From NCBI RefSeq assembly GCF_028201475.1, contig NZ_CP116383.1, positions 2,108,001 through 2,172,000 of the forward strand: a stretch of 64,000 nt of DNA. The letters are read 5' to 3'. Source of the stretch: Vibrio sp. SCSIO 43137 (GTDB lineage Bacteria > Pseudomonadota > Gammaproteobacteria > Enterobacterales > Vibrionaceae). Shown one piece after another: positions 9,053 through 17,682 of this stretch; within the stretch, counting starts at the first letter, position 1, and the number at the start of each line of letters is the position of its first letter. The notes beneath the pieces were generated by a model. That model was not told the DNA's origin. It did not search any database and was given only the letters and a program-made list of their open reading frames with translations. The position numbers were made by a program, and so were the translations under genes.

Positions 9053-10684
9053 CTATTTCACTTCCGCCGCTACCATTTCGATAGCATGGCAGGGACATTG
9101 CGCATAGCAGGCTTCACAGCCGGTACACTTGTTATAATCCACTGAATACCCTTTACCTTTTCCGTTCGCGGTAATGGCATCATGAGGGCAGGCGCCTAAG
9201 CAGCCGTTGCATTCAAAGCAGTTACCACAAGAATAACAGCGCTGAGACTCATACAGGGCTTCCTGTTCCGACAGTCCGCCGACAACCTCATCAAATGAAG
9301 CGGTTCTTATTTGTGGAGGAATAGCCGGCTGTTCACGCTGGTCAGCTTCAGTTTTGTACCAGAGATGCAGTTTGTCGTACTTAATCAGCGGCGACTTGCT
9401 CACTTTGGTAAACGGACGGTCTTTGAGGAAACCATTGATATGCGCGGCCGCTTTCTTACCGTGCCCGACAGCGATGGTAACGGTACGATCACTCGGTACC
9501 ATATCACCACCGGCAAACAGCCCCGGATAACCGGTCATCATCTGATCATTTACGATGACTGTACCATCAGACTTGTACTCTACCCCCGGTATATTCTGGG
9601 TAATAATGGTATCGATATTCTGCCCCAGAGCCAGAATCAGGAAGTCCGCCTCCAGAGATTCAAACTCACCGGACTGCTGCGGACGCCCGCTCTCATCCAG
9701 TACGGTCTTTTCCAGAGTGAAAGTCTTGCCATCAATCTTATTAATGGTTCTCTGCCACATAAAGTTAACGCCTTCTTCCATGGCTTCGACACACTCAAAG
9801 TCATGGGCAGGCATACTGGCACGATCACGACGATACACTACGGTAACTTCGGCGCCTTTACGCTTGGCAGTTCGCGCGGCATCCATGGCCGAGTTTCCTC
9901 CGCCATAAACCACAACGTGCTTACCAATATCCGGAGCTTCATCGGTCTCAATTTTACGCAGATAAGTCACCGCATCCATGGCGTTACTTGGATCATCATG
10001 AGGGATATCTAACCCTCTGCCGATATGGGCACCGATGGCCAGAAATACGGCATCAAACTGACCTTTCACCTTTTCGGCCAATATATCCTGAACCATATTG
10101 TTCAACACAATCTTGATGCCCATCTGCTCTATACGACCAACTTCCTGATTAAGGATCTCTCTCGGCAGACGGTAAGCAGGAATACCAAAGTGCATCATGC
10201 CCCCAGCCATAGGACCGGCTTCTCTTATCTCAACATCGTGACCAAAGCGCTTAAGGTGATAAGCCGTTGCCAGCCCACTCGGCCCAGCACCTACAATAAG
10301 AATTCTTTTACCTGTCTTTTTCGCTTCATAGCGAATTGGCCAGTTTTTTTCTAATGCTAAATCACCAAGAAAACGCTCAACGGCATGAATACTGACCGGC
10401 TGGTCAACATTAGTTCGGTTACAGGCATTTTCACACGGGTGATAGCAGACACGACCGTGAATGGCCGGCATAGGGTTGTTTAATACTAACTCCTGAAACG
10501 CTTCTTCATATCTTTCTTCTTGCGCCAGTGAAAGCCATTTTTGAATATTACTGCCGGTGGGGCAGGCGTGATTACATGGCGGGAGAGTATTGGCATATAT
10601 TGGGAATTTAGTCCGGATAGGTCCTGAGCCTTTTTTAATTGTAAGATCAGGTGGCAGGGTCATATCCTTTAACGAATTGCTCAT
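9053..10684 (-). CDS. GltD-like NAD(P)/FAD oxidoreductase with C-terminal 2x[4Fe-4S] ferredoxin domain
   Basis: 543-aa flavoprotein related to the glutamate synthase small subunit. The N-terminal domain has the Cys sets for [4Fe-4S] clusters (CNHACPTG near 37 and CYHPCENACNR near 80). An FAD-binding motif GAGPSGLATAYHL is near residue 131. A second nucleotide motif GGGNSAMDAARTAKRKG followed by VVYRR near 270 suggests NADP(H). The C-terminus adds a two-cluster ferredoxin domain (CNGCLGACP and CTGCEACYAQCPCHAIEM), absent from ordinary GltD. No GltB large subunit is nearby. Its place directly before nifJ suggests it moves electrons between reduced ferredoxin and NAD(P)H; this is inference. RBS AAGGTAGAAATTC precedes the ATG. 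Confidence 0.88.
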   Translation of the reverse strand: MSNSLKDMTLPPDLTIKKGSGPIRTKFPIYANTLPPCNHACPTGSNIQKWLSLAQEERYEEAFQELVLNNPMPAIHGRVCYHPCENACNRTNVDQPVSIHAVERFLGDLALEKNWPIRYEAKKTGKRILIVGAGPSGLATAYHLKRFGHDVEIREAGPMAGGMMHFGIPAYRLPREILNQEVGRIEQMGIKIVLNNMVQDILAEKVKGQFDAVFLAIGAHIGRGLDIPHDDPSNAMDAVTYLRKIETDEAPDIGKHVVVYGGGNSAMDAARTAKRKGAEVTVVYRRDRASMPAHDFECVEAMEEGVNFMWQRTINKIDGKTFTLEKTVLDESGRPQQSGEFESLEADFLILALGQNIDTIITQNIPGVEYKSDGTVIVNDQMMTGYPGLFAGGDMVPSDRTVTIAVGHGKKAAAHINGFLKDRPFTKVSKSPLIKYDKLHLWYKTEADQREQPAIPPQIRTASFDEVVGGLSEQEALYESQRCYSCGNCFECNGCLGACPHDAITANGKGKGYSVDYNKCTGCEACYAQCPCHAIEMVAAEVK

Positions 10685-10911
10685 GAATTTCTACCTTATT
10701 CTGGGTCAGAACGGAGCATCGCCTAATTATTATTTTGTCGGACGTAAGCACCATTCCTGTTCTATCTTGCGGTTCTCATCACTAAACGCAGGGTTTTGCT
10801 GTTCAAAATATAGTCTCATTGTTAAGAACATGTTGAGGCCTAGATCGAAAAGTAAAACACTGGCTCAACTGTATTAGAAAAATGTGAAGTTCAGATAAGT
10901 TTCTGATTTTT

Positions 10912-10930
10912 AATGATAATACTTCTCATT
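10912..10930 (-). promoter_or_regulatory. Fur-like box
   Basis: The 19 bases AATGATAATACTTCTCATT match 16 of the 17 fixed positions of the consensus AATGANAATNATTNTCATT. It is 228 bp upstream of the first gene of the nifJ operon, whose two products carry many Fe-S clusters. Iron-dependent control is inferred. Confidence 0.6.
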
Positions 10931-11019
10931 GCAGGCAGGAAATTATTGTTTTTCTGTTGCACTTGTCTAACTTTCAACAAGATAAAACTAAGTAAACACT
11001 CTACAGATAGTCTCAAATG

Positions 11020-11036
11020 TAACGAAATATTCGTTA
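11020..11036. promoter_or_regulatory. Perfect 7-3-7 inverted repeat, candidate operator
   Basis: TAACGAA and TTCGTTA are separated by ATA, giving a 17-bp operator-like palindrome about 336 bp upstream of the nifJ operon start. It is not part of the terminator at 11067. The regulator is unknown. Confidence 0.45.
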
Positions 11037-11066
11037 TTGACGGAAAAAACATCGTTTTTCAGGCAC

Positions 11067-11094
11067 AAAAAAGCCTTCATAAATGAAGGCTTTC
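11067..11094 (-). terminator. Terminator of the GT2 gene
   Basis: A 10-bp stem AAAGCCTTCA/TGAAGGCTTT with a TTTA loop on the minus strand, followed by a run of six T. It lies 26 nt past the glycosyltransferase stop. Confidence 0.9.
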
Positions 11095-11119
11095 AAAATT
11101 GTTACTCTAAATTGGTTTC

Positions 11120-12139
11120 TTAAGCTTGTTTTTCTGAATCTTCTTCAGAAGCTTCGTAAGCAATTTCAGTAAACTCATAGGTGGAACGATTTGAAGACTC
11201 ATAGTAAGTTCTGCTTACTACTTCAGCCAGAATACCGGTAGTAATAAACTGCATTGCCATTACAATCAGCAGTACACTTACCGTCAGCATTGGTCGTCCG
11301 CCAATGGCTTCACCCATAATAAACTTATCAAACGCCAACATCAGCATCATCAAACCGCCCAGAGCACCACAACCAAGACCAATCGGACCAAAGAAGTGGG
11401 ACGGACGAGTACGGAAGCGCATAAAGAAGATAACGGAGATCAAATCCAGAATAACCCGGTATACACGGGAGATAGTGTATTTAGACTCACCAAACTGACG
11501 GGCATGGTGGTTCACTTCTACTTCTTCAATACGCTCAACAGGTACGTGAATTGCTACCCATGCAGGAATGAAACGGTGCATCTCACCGTATAACTTAACA
11601 TTACGAATCACACTGCCACGATAAACCTTAAGGCTACAACCGTAGTCATTCAGCTTAACGCCGGTGGTTTTACCAATCAGCCAGTTAGCAATTTTTGACG
11701 GTACCTTACGGATCAGCATGTTATCTTTGCGGTCTTTACGCCAGCCAACCAGAAGATCAAGGTCACGGTCAATCAGGCGCTGTACCATATGTGGAATATC
11801 AGCAGGATCATTCTGCAGGTCGCCATCCAGAGTAACAATATAGTCACCGTTTGATTGTTCTATACCTGCCTGCATAGCGGCTGTCTGACCAAAGTTTCGC
11901 TGCAGAGCGATAATTCTTACATGAGCACCAAAACGCTTCTGTTCTTCCATTGCCACATGTAAGGTGCGGTCGCTACTGCCGTCGTTCACTAACAGAAGTT
12001 CCCACTCAAAAGGAGCACTCTTCAGAGACTCATCAATCGCTTCGACTAATGGAGTGACACTCTCTTCTTCGTTATAAATTGGAACAACGATACTTACTTT
12101 ATATTTTTCATTCATTTCGGATACTTGGCTGTCCGACAT
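11120..12139 (-). CDS. GT2 polyprenyl-phosphate glycosyltransferase (ArnC/RgtE/DPM1-like)
   Basis: About 339 aa. The N-terminal 230 residues are a GT-A fold: SIVVPIYNEEESV, the metal and nucleotide site TLDGDLQNDP, and the QRNFGQTAAMQAG stretch typical of dolichyl/undecaprenyl-phosphate sugar transferases. Two hydrophobic C-terminal helices (FFGPIGLGCGALGG and MLTVSVLLIVMAMQFI) anchor it to the inner membrane. Such enzymes move a sugar from UDP-sugar to undecaprenyl phosphate on the cytoplasmic face. It diverges from a flippase-like gene and a GT39 gene that could use the product. Start at 12139 (MSDSQ) has GAGAG upstream; an in-frame ATG at 12157 adds six residues. Sugar not determinable. 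Confidence 0.88.
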   Translation of the reverse strand: MSDSQVSEMNEKYKVSIVVPIYNEEESVTPLVEAIDESLKSAPFEWELLLVNDGSSDRTLHVAMEEQKRFGAHVRIIALQRNFGQTAAMQAGIEQSNGDYIVTLDGDLQNDPADIPHMVQRLIDRDLDLLVGWRKDRKDNMLIRKVPSKIANWLIGKTTGVKLNDYGCSLKVYRGSVIRNVKLYGEMHRFIPAWVAIHVPVERIEEVEVNHHARQFGESKYTISRVYRVILDLISVIFFMRFRTRPSHFFGPIGLGCGALGGLMMLMLAFDKFIMGEAIGGRPMLTVSVLLIVMAMQFITTGILAEVVSRTYYESSNRSTYEFTEIAYEASEEDSEKQA

Positions 12140-12203
12140 AATAGCTACTCTCACCATTATTTTATGCTATTCTATTTAAGTTTTTCACTATAACTCAATT
12201 CGG

Positions 12204-13151
12204 ATGTCAAGCATAGTTATGAAACACCGTTCGACACTTATTTCTATGTTGACGTTTCTTTCAGTAATCGTTGTAGTTCAATATGTTTGGGGCTGGAATA
12301 CCCTGCTGTCATTCTGGAAATCCATCCCGGCGACGGCATTAATTTCTTTTACCCTGCTCTACTGGTTTAGCTATTTAGTCCGCAGCTACAGAATATCCAT
12401 TTACTTTAATAACGCCAGAGTAAAACTGCCGACTAAAGTCGTGTTACCCATAGTGGTTAAACAGACCTTCTGGGCCAACCTGCTGCCAGCCAAAGCCGGA
12501 GAGATATCCTTCCCTATTCTGATGAAACGGGCGTTCGCAACCCCGTATACTCATTCAGTTCCTGCCTTGTTAGTGCTTAGGCTGTTTGATGCCTACGTAT
12601 TAGGCTCTATTGCCGTTGCCATCTTTGCCTACTCTGCCCTTCAGGGCTGGGTGCTGGCATGGCTTGCTTTAGCGTTTTTTATCCCTCAGATAGGCATTGT
12701 TCTGCGCCGCCGTTTAATCGGCTTAAGTTACAAATATCGCAGAAAGAAAAAAGCGCGTTTTTTCTGGCAGATACTCAGTAAAATCCCCGCCAGCCGGAGT
12801 AAGCTTTTTAATATCACCGCCCTTTCATGGCTGAACTGGGCGGTTAAAATCGTGCTGTTCGCTGCTTTGTTAGCCAGTATGACCCCGCTGATTATTGAGC
12901 AGACCGCATTAGCTGCACTATTTGGTGAAGTTTCTGGTATGCTTCCCGGATTGCCCGGCGGCTTCGGCAGCTATGAAGCGGCAGTCTCTTTCGGACTTAT
13001 GTCCGCAGGTGCGGAACTTAACGGTGAAAACTCGGCTCTTATAGTCGCAGCGGCGTTAAATTCGCACTTTTTTATACTATTTAATTCTATACTTGGTGCC
13101 ATGATTGTTTTCATGCTGCCAAAAAGATCTTTGATTGAAACGAATATATGA
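12204..13151 (+). CDS. LPG_synthase_TM / YbhN-like flippase-family membrane protein
   Basis: 315-aa polytopic protein with seven to eight predicted helices, resembling the lysylphosphatidylglycerol-synthase membrane domain family (UPF0104, YbhN/AglD type). Visible conserved elements are YLVRSYRISIYF in the first third, ANLLPAKAGEISFPIL (the family N-x-LPxRxGE-type loop), and GMLPGLPGGFGSYEAA near the C-terminus. Members are proposed to flip lipid-linked substrates. It overlaps the following GT39 gene by 4 bp (ATGA) and lies 64 bp from the divergent GT2 start, so it may turn over a polyprenyl-phosphate sugar for the GT39 enzyme. An alternative start at 12219 is possible; no strong ribosome site decides between them. 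Confidence 0.75.
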   Translation: MSSIVMKHRSTLISMLTFLSVIVVVQYVWGWNTLLSFWKSIPATALISFTLLYWFSYLVRSYRISIYFNNARVKLPTKVVLPIVVKQTFWANLLPAKAGEISFPILMKRAFATPYTHSVPALLVLRLFDAYVLGSIAVAIFAYSALQGWVLAWLALAFFIPQIGIVLRRRLIGLSYKYRRKKKARFFWQILSKIPASRSKLFNITALSWLNWAVKIVLFAALLASMTPLIIEQTALAALFGEVSGMLPGLPGGFGSYEAAVSFGLMSAGAELNGENSALIVAAALNSHFFILFNSILGAMIVFMLPKRSLIETNI

Positions 13152-14602
13152 CAATTAACCAAATGTCTGAGAACAATATTAAAGGTTCAATGTTAAAACC
13201 TTTATTAATTATTCTATTTCTAATATCTATTTTCCGGGGCTATACCCTTTCTATCAGTACTCTCGATCTTTATGTCGATGAAATTCAGTACTGGTGGTGG
13301 TCACTGGAACTGGATTGGGGATACTATTCCAAGCCCCCTATGGTCGCGGTGCTTATCTATTTAGTCACCTCTCTGTTTGGCCATTCTGTATTTACCATTA
13401 AGCTTGGTGCGGTCCTCATTTACCCGCTGACTTCCTATATTATTTACCTGCTTGGTCAGAAATTAATCTCAGAGAAGGTAGGTTTCTGGGCTGCAGTTCT
13501 GTTTATCACCCTGCCCGGGGTTGCGCTCTCTTCGACCATTACCTCTACTGACGTACTGCTGTTCCTGTTCTGGAGTAGCGCCATGCTGTTTTTCCTGCGC
13601 AGTATCGAAACCAACTCATGGTTTGACTGGATAATGTGTGCTGTTGTCTGCGGCCTTGGCTTGCTGACTAAGTACAATATGGCAATATTCTCCCTGTCAG
13701 CTCTGGGTTATATGCTGTTTTTCGGCCATGCCAGACAGCTTAAAAACCCAAGACTTTGGGTGATGGCAGCGATATCTCTGCTGATTCTGGCGCCAAATTT
13801 CTACTGGAACTACCTGAACGATTTCCCGACCTTTGCCCACACGGCTGACTATGTAGATAAACAAGGTCTCTACCCTAAAAAGATGATGAACTTTATCTTT
13901 GAACAGGCCGGAATTTTAGGGCCGGTTGGTTTTATTGTTTTGTGGTGGTGGCTGATTAAAGGCGAAAAACCGAGAAATCTGCTGATCAACTTCAGCATGC
14001 CAATGCTGGTGATTATCTCTCTGGTGGCTTTACAGGGGAAGTATAACGCTAACTGGGCTGCACCAACTTATGTGGCTGCCATTATCGGTATTGCGCATTT
14101 CCTTCAGCCTCGTAAGAAATGGCTGATTGCTATGCTGGCAACCAACCTGATACTGGGCTTGGTGGTTCACCTTGGTGATCCTGTGATTAAGGCGGCCGGT
14201 ATCGAACTTGAAGCCGGTAAAGACCCGTTTAAACGAGTCCGTGGCTGGAAAGAGTGGGGAGAAGAGGTGAAAGTTTTCACTGATAAATACCCACAGGATC
14301 AGTTGATTGTTGACGGACGCACAGCAATTACAGAAGCAGCGTTTTACGTGTTTGATAAACCAAATGAGAGACTGGTTGCTTGGTGGCCGAGAACTATTGT
14401 AAAAAGTCACTTTGAGCTGACCAGACCTTATCTTGGTTCAGACGCCCCCGCCCTGTTCCTGACAGATATGGGCGAAGGTAACGTGCAACGTTATTTCACC
14501 GAAGTTGAACTTCTGGCACCGGTTAACCGACGCTTGTCCAAAAACAAAACCAGTGACTACGATATCTACCGGGTTTCTGGCTTTAAAGGCTACAATAAAT
14601 AA
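13148..14602 (+). CDS. GT39 (ArnT/Rgt/PMT-like) membrane glycosyltransferase
   Basis: 484-aa integral membrane enzyme of the ArnT/dolichyl-phosphate-mannose-protein mannosyltransferase superfamily. The catalytic acidic pair sits in the first periplasmic loop (LDLYVDEIQYWWWS), followed by DWGYYSKPPM, as in ArnT-like proteins. About ten helices follow and a soluble C-terminal domain of roughly 130 aa faces the periplasm. Family members transfer a sugar from undecaprenyl-phosphate carriers to lipid A or other acceptors outside the inner membrane. It is translationally coupled to the flippase-like gene. Acceptor and sugar are not shown by sequence; aminoarabinose is unlikely to be made here because no other arn genes are present in the window. 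Confidence 0.87.
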   Translation: MTINQMSENNIKGSMLKPLLIILFLISIFRGYTLSISTLDLYVDEIQYWWWSLELDWGYYSKPPMVAVLIYLVTSLFGHSVFTIKLGAVLIYPLTSYIIYLLGQKLISEKVGFWAAVLFITLPGVALSSTITSTDVLLFLFWSSAMLFFLRSIETNSWFDWIMCAVVCGLGLLTKYNMAIFSLSALGYMLFFGHARQLKNPRLWVMAAISLLILAPNFYWNYLNDFPTFAHTADYVDKQGLYPKKMMNFIFEQAGILGPVGFIVLWWWLIKGEKPRNLLINFSMPMLVIISLVALQGKYNANWAAPTYVAAIIGIAHFLQPRKKWLIAMLATNLILGLVVHLGDPVIKAAGIELEAGKDPFKRVRGWKEWGEEVKVFTDKYPQDQLIVDGRTAITEAAFYVFDKPNERLVAWWPRTIVKSHFELTRPYLGSDAPALFLTDMGEGNVQRYFTEVELLAPVNRRLSKNKTSDYDIYRVSGFKGYNK

Positions 14603-14605
14603 GTT

Positions 14606-14632
14606 CAGCCGGAGCGACTCCGGCTGTTTTAT
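14606..14632 (+). terminator. Rho-independent terminator after GT39
   Basis: A 9-bp GC-rich stem CAGCCGGAG/CTCCGGCTG with loop CGA, then TTTTAT. It separates the GT39 transcript from the PAP2 gene. Confidence 0.92.
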
Positions 14633-14686
14633 CCAACAATGCAGGGCAGCCAGAGTTGCCCTTAATACACTGAACTAAATATCACT

Positions 14687-15373
14687 ATGTCAAAAATTAT
14701 GGATTCCAAGTGGCAGCCGGTCATTATTGCCACAATAATTATTGCAATAATTACTGTGGCTACCCGCCTGTTTAATCTGGATATACTTATCAGCGGCTGG
14801 TTTTATCAGGCCGGCGAAGGGTTTCCGCTAAAAAACAACCTTCTGGTGCGCTTTTTCTACCGCTCGATCAACGTCTCTGTGGTAGTGAGTATTCTGTTCT
14901 TTCTCGGCTTTGCCGTTGCAGCAGTGATTAAAAAGCCGCTGAGAAAACACAACCGTCTGGTTGTTGCCCTGTTTATTTCCATCGTTCTTGGCCCTGGCCT
15001 GATTGTAAACTCAGTATTTAAAGAGAACTTCGGCCGTCCACGCCCGTCTCAGACGGTAGAGTTTGGCGGTAAACATCAGCCTCAGGCGGTACTTGAAGCT
15101 AACTGGGGCAACTATGGTAAATCTTTTGCATCTGGTCACGCTGCCGTTCCGCTTTCGTTTTTACTGCTGGCCTTTGCAGCTTACAGACGTAAAAAATTCC
15201 GTCTGGCAAAACAGCTGGCTGTTGGCATAGTCGGCTGGTATCTGTTTGTAAGCTACGCCAGAGTGGCAGCGGGCGGGCACCACTTTACTGATGTAGCATG
15301 GGCCGGGTATTTCTCCTTTGTCTGTGCATGGTTTAGCTACAAGGTAATAGAGAGCCGCGGAAAACAGCAGTAG
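14687..15373 (+). CDS. PAP2-family membrane phosphatase (LpxE-like)
   Basis: 228-aa inner-membrane phosphatase with about six helices. The three acid-phosphatase motifs are all present: KENFGRPRP (K-x6-RP), KSFASGHAAVP (SGH), and ARVAAGGHHFTDV (R-x5-H-x3-D). In this family they support phosphate removal from lipid A, undecaprenyl pyrophosphate or phosphatidyl lipids. It follows the GT39 gene on the same strand but after a terminator, so it probably has its own promoter. Its place beside lipid glycosylation genes favours a lipid A 1-phosphatase type role; an undecaprenyl-pyrophosphate phosphatase is the main alternative. Confidence 0.85.
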   Translation: MSKIMDSKWQPVIIATIIIAIITVATRLFNLDILISGWFYQAGEGFPLKNNLLVRFFYRSINVSVVVSILFFLGFAVAAVIKKPLRKHNRLVVALFISIVLGPGLIVNSVFKENFGRPRPSQTVEFGGKHQPQAVLEANWGNYGKSFASGHAAVPLSFLLLAFAAYRRKKFRLAKQLAVGIVGWYLFVSYARVAAGGHHFTDVAWAGYFSFVCAWFSYKVIESRGKQQ

Positions 15374-15395
15374 CATCTGTTGACCTTTCAGGTAC

Positions 15396-15427
15396 AAAAA
15401 AAGAGTCATTTAAATGACTCTTTTTTT
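15396..15427. terminator. Bidirectional terminator, 32-bp perfect palindrome
   Basis: Seven A, then GAGTCATTT and its reverse complement, ending in seven T. The palindrome works in both directions and lies between the convergent PAP2 and epimerase genes. Confidence 0.92.
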
Positions 15428-15460
15428 ATGGTTAAAGCATCAAACAGTTACTTGTTATTT

Positions 15461-16468
15461 CTATTTGTTATAGAAGGCTTTATACCAGTTAACAAACTCA
15501 GCCACGCCCTGCTTCACATCCACTTTCGGCTTGTAACCGGTAGCTTCAAATAAATCTTCCGTATCGGCAAAAGTTTTATAAACATCCCCTGCCTGCATTT
15601 CACGGAAGTTTTTCTTCGCTTCAATACCCAGCGCCGATTCTATTTCAGAGATAAAATCCATCAGATTAATCGGACTGCCATGGCCGATATTATAAACCTT
15701 ATAAGGTGCTGAACTGCTGGCGGGTGTACCCTCTTCTACTGTCCAGTCATCGTTTCGCTGCGGAATCACATCGGCAATACGAACCACACCTTCAACAATA
15801 TCATCAACATAGGTGAAGTCCCGCCACATATCACCATTGTTATTAATGTCTATGGTCTCCCCGTCAAGGATACGCTTGGTAAAGATAAACGGTGCCATAT
15901 CAGGACGCCCCCACGGGCCATATACGGTAAAGAAACGCAGGCCGGTAGTAGGAATACCATACAAGTGAGAGTATGAGTGAGACATCAACTCGTTGGATTT
16001 CTTAGTTGCTGCGTACAGTGAAACCGGATGATCTACCGAGTCAGAGGTTTTAAACGGTGTGCTGGCGTTCAGGCCATAAACAGAACTGGAAGAGGCATAA
16101 ACAAGGTGCTCTACTTTCGTTGCCCGGCAACCTTCCAGGATATTCAGGTGACCAGTCAGGTTACTCTGAGAGTAGGCATGAGGATTTTCCAGTGAATACC
16201 TTACCCCGGCCTGAGCAGCAAGATGTATTACCCGATCAAATTGCTCATCAGCAAACAGAGCCATCACCGCCTCTGTATCAGAAATATCCATGTCAAGGAA
16301 AGCAAAGTTCTCATGCTTTATACGTTCCAGACGTGCAAACTTAAGCTTTACATCGTAATAGCTGTTGTTGTTGTCTATGCCGATGACCTGATGGCCTTTC
16401 TTGCAAAGTTCTTCAACTGTTTTTGCACCAATAAAACCCGATGCGCCGGTTACCAAATATTTCATCAT
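15461..16468 (-). CDS. UDP-glucuronate 4-epimerase-like NAD-dependent epimerase
   Basis: 335-aa short-chain dehydrogenase/reductase of the extended epimerase class. The NAD motif is TGASGFIG at the N-terminus, the catalytic pair is YAATKK, and a serine-rich stretch ASSSSVYG precedes it. The sequences NNSYYDVKLKFARLERI, RFFTVYGPWGRPDMAPF and the long insert before VYNIGHGSPI are typical of UDP-GlcA to UDP-GalA epimerases such as the CapI/WbnF group. UDP-galacturonate would serve surface polysaccharide or lipid A decoration. It is convergent with the PAP2 gene and has no co-directional neighbour. UDP-glucose 4-epimerase is less likely. Confidence 0.87.
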   Translation of the reverse strand: MMKYLVTGASGFIGAKTVEELCKKGHQVIGIDNNNSYYDVKLKFARLERIKHENFAFLDMDISDTEAVMALFADEQFDRVIHLAAQAGVRYSLENPHAYSQSNLTGHLNILEGCRATKVEHLVYASSSSVYGLNASTPFKTSDSVDHPVSLYAATKKSNELMSHSYSHLYGIPTTGLRFFTVYGPWGRPDMAPFIFTKRILDGETIDINNNGDMWRDFTYVDDIVEGVVRIADVIPQRNDDWTVEEGTPASSSAPYKVYNIGHGSPINLMDFISEIESALGIEAKKNFREMQAGDVYKTFADTEDLFEATGYKPKVDVKQGVAEFVNWYKAFYNK

Positions 16469-16695
16469 AGTTCCTCAATTACACGCTCTGTTCCGCCGCT
16501 AATTACGCGAAAAAGCGCGACAATTGTACATTGTTCAATGCGATAAGTAAGCGGTTTTTACTCTGTCTATAAATTAATACTTTGATGAATTAACAGCCAA
16601 TTACCCTTTTTATTCAAATCTATACCTTGATCCAAAGATTTGTAAGGCATAGGATAGCTTTAATTGACATTTTTGTAACATTCAGGTTGTGGTTT

Positions 16696-17661
16696 ATGAA
16701 AAGCGAGATTAAAAAATACAAACATGATGAATTTCTGCTTAATCATCCGAATGAACTTATCTCCCTGAATAAGTGGCAAAAAACCGTCAATCTTCTCGCC
16801 AGTATGTATCACGCTCCGGCCAGTTTTCTTGTTCAGTACACACCTAAAGGTTTTCAGGTCACTATCTCCAGCGAACAGGTCTCTAACCCTTATCCTGCTG
16901 GCATTGCCATTGAGCCGGACGTCAATATTTTCTGCCGCAAAATAGTAGAGAGCAAGATGCCCCTCTATGTTTCCAACGCACTGCTGGATCCGTGCTGGGA
17001 TACCAATCCTGAAGTACATAACGACGGCTTTCGCTCTTACTTTGGTGTACCTATTCTCTGGCCTGACGGAGAACCATTCGGTACTTTCTGTGTAATGGAT
17101 TACGAAGTAACCGACTATCAGGGCCCCTATCTGGAGCTTATCCACCAGCTAAAAGATATTCTGGAATCCGATCTGCAGTTAGTGGAGGCATTTAGTGAGC
17201 TACAACAACTGGCCGTGACAGACCCGCTTACTAAGGTAAACAACCGTCGAGGCTTTTATTCGATTGCCAATCAGCGCATTAACCTAGCTAAAAAGAACAA
17301 CGATCGTCTGGTGCTGTTTTATATTGATATCGACCGCTTTAAAGCCATTAACGACAAGCACGGCCATAATATTGGAGACAAGGTATTGGTGAGTGTGGCT
17401 GAAACACTAAAAGATAATATACGAAGCTATGACGTGGTCGGCCGGTTAGGCGGTGATGAGTTCGGTGTACTGCTGACCATAAAAGAGCACAGCGAAATCG
17501 AAGCATTTGAAAATACCGTCAGTCAGTGCAGACTGTCTGAAGAGTTGTGCGTCGATTTCAGCCTGACTCTCGGCCATGTCGAGATCGAACCCGGCCGGGA
17601 CTTTGAAGATATGCTGACCGATGCAGATAAAATGATGCTAAGCCGGAAGCAGTCTCATTAA
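16696..17661 (+). CDS. GAF-GGDEF diguanylate cyclase
   Basis: Cytosolic two-domain protein of about 321 aa. Residues 20-160 look like a GAF sensor (FRSYFGVPILWPDGEPFGTFCVMD), which binds small molecules or haem in relatives. The GGDEF domain begins at LAVTDPLTKVNNRRGF, has DIDRFKAINDKHGHNIGD, an intact GGDEF motif and an upstream I-site RSYD five residues away, so an active, feedback-inhibited cyclase is expected. The C-terminal part of the domain is slightly short. The ATG at 16696 is preferred; the in-frame ATG at 16627 would add 23 basic and hydrophobic residues that do not look like domain sequence. Confidence 0.88.
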   Translation: MKSEIKKYKHDEFLLNHPNELISLNKWQKTVNLLASMYHAPASFLVQYTPKGFQVTISSEQVSNPYPAGIAIEPDVNIFCRKIVESKMPLYVSNALLDPCWDTNPEVHNDGFRSYFGVPILWPDGEPFGTFCVMDYEVTDYQGPYLELIHQLKDILESDLQLVEAFSELQQLAVTDPLTKVNNRRGFYSIANQRINLAKKNNDRLVLFYIDIDRFKAINDKHGHNIGDKVLVSVAETLKDNIRSYDVVGRLGGDEFGVLLTIKEHSEIEAFENTVSQCRLSEELCVDFSLTLGHVEIEPGRDFEDMLTDADKMMLSRKQSH

Positions 17662-17682
17662 ACATGCTAACGGCAAATCTAG

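Larger units (their letters stand above)
10685..11066 (-). promoter_or_regulatory. Long upstream region of the nifJ operon
   Basis: A stretch of 382 bp without a gene, upstream of the GltD-like/nifJ operon and downstream of the glycosyltransferase terminator. It holds a Fur-like box and a 17-bp perfect inverted repeat, annotated separately. I could not fix a -10/-35 pair with confidence. Confidence 0.6.

Noticed and set aside
9311..10012. 233-aa plus-strand frame opposite the GltD-like gene
   Set aside because: Antisense to a strongly conserved Fe-S flavoprotein; the frame has no recognisable motif.
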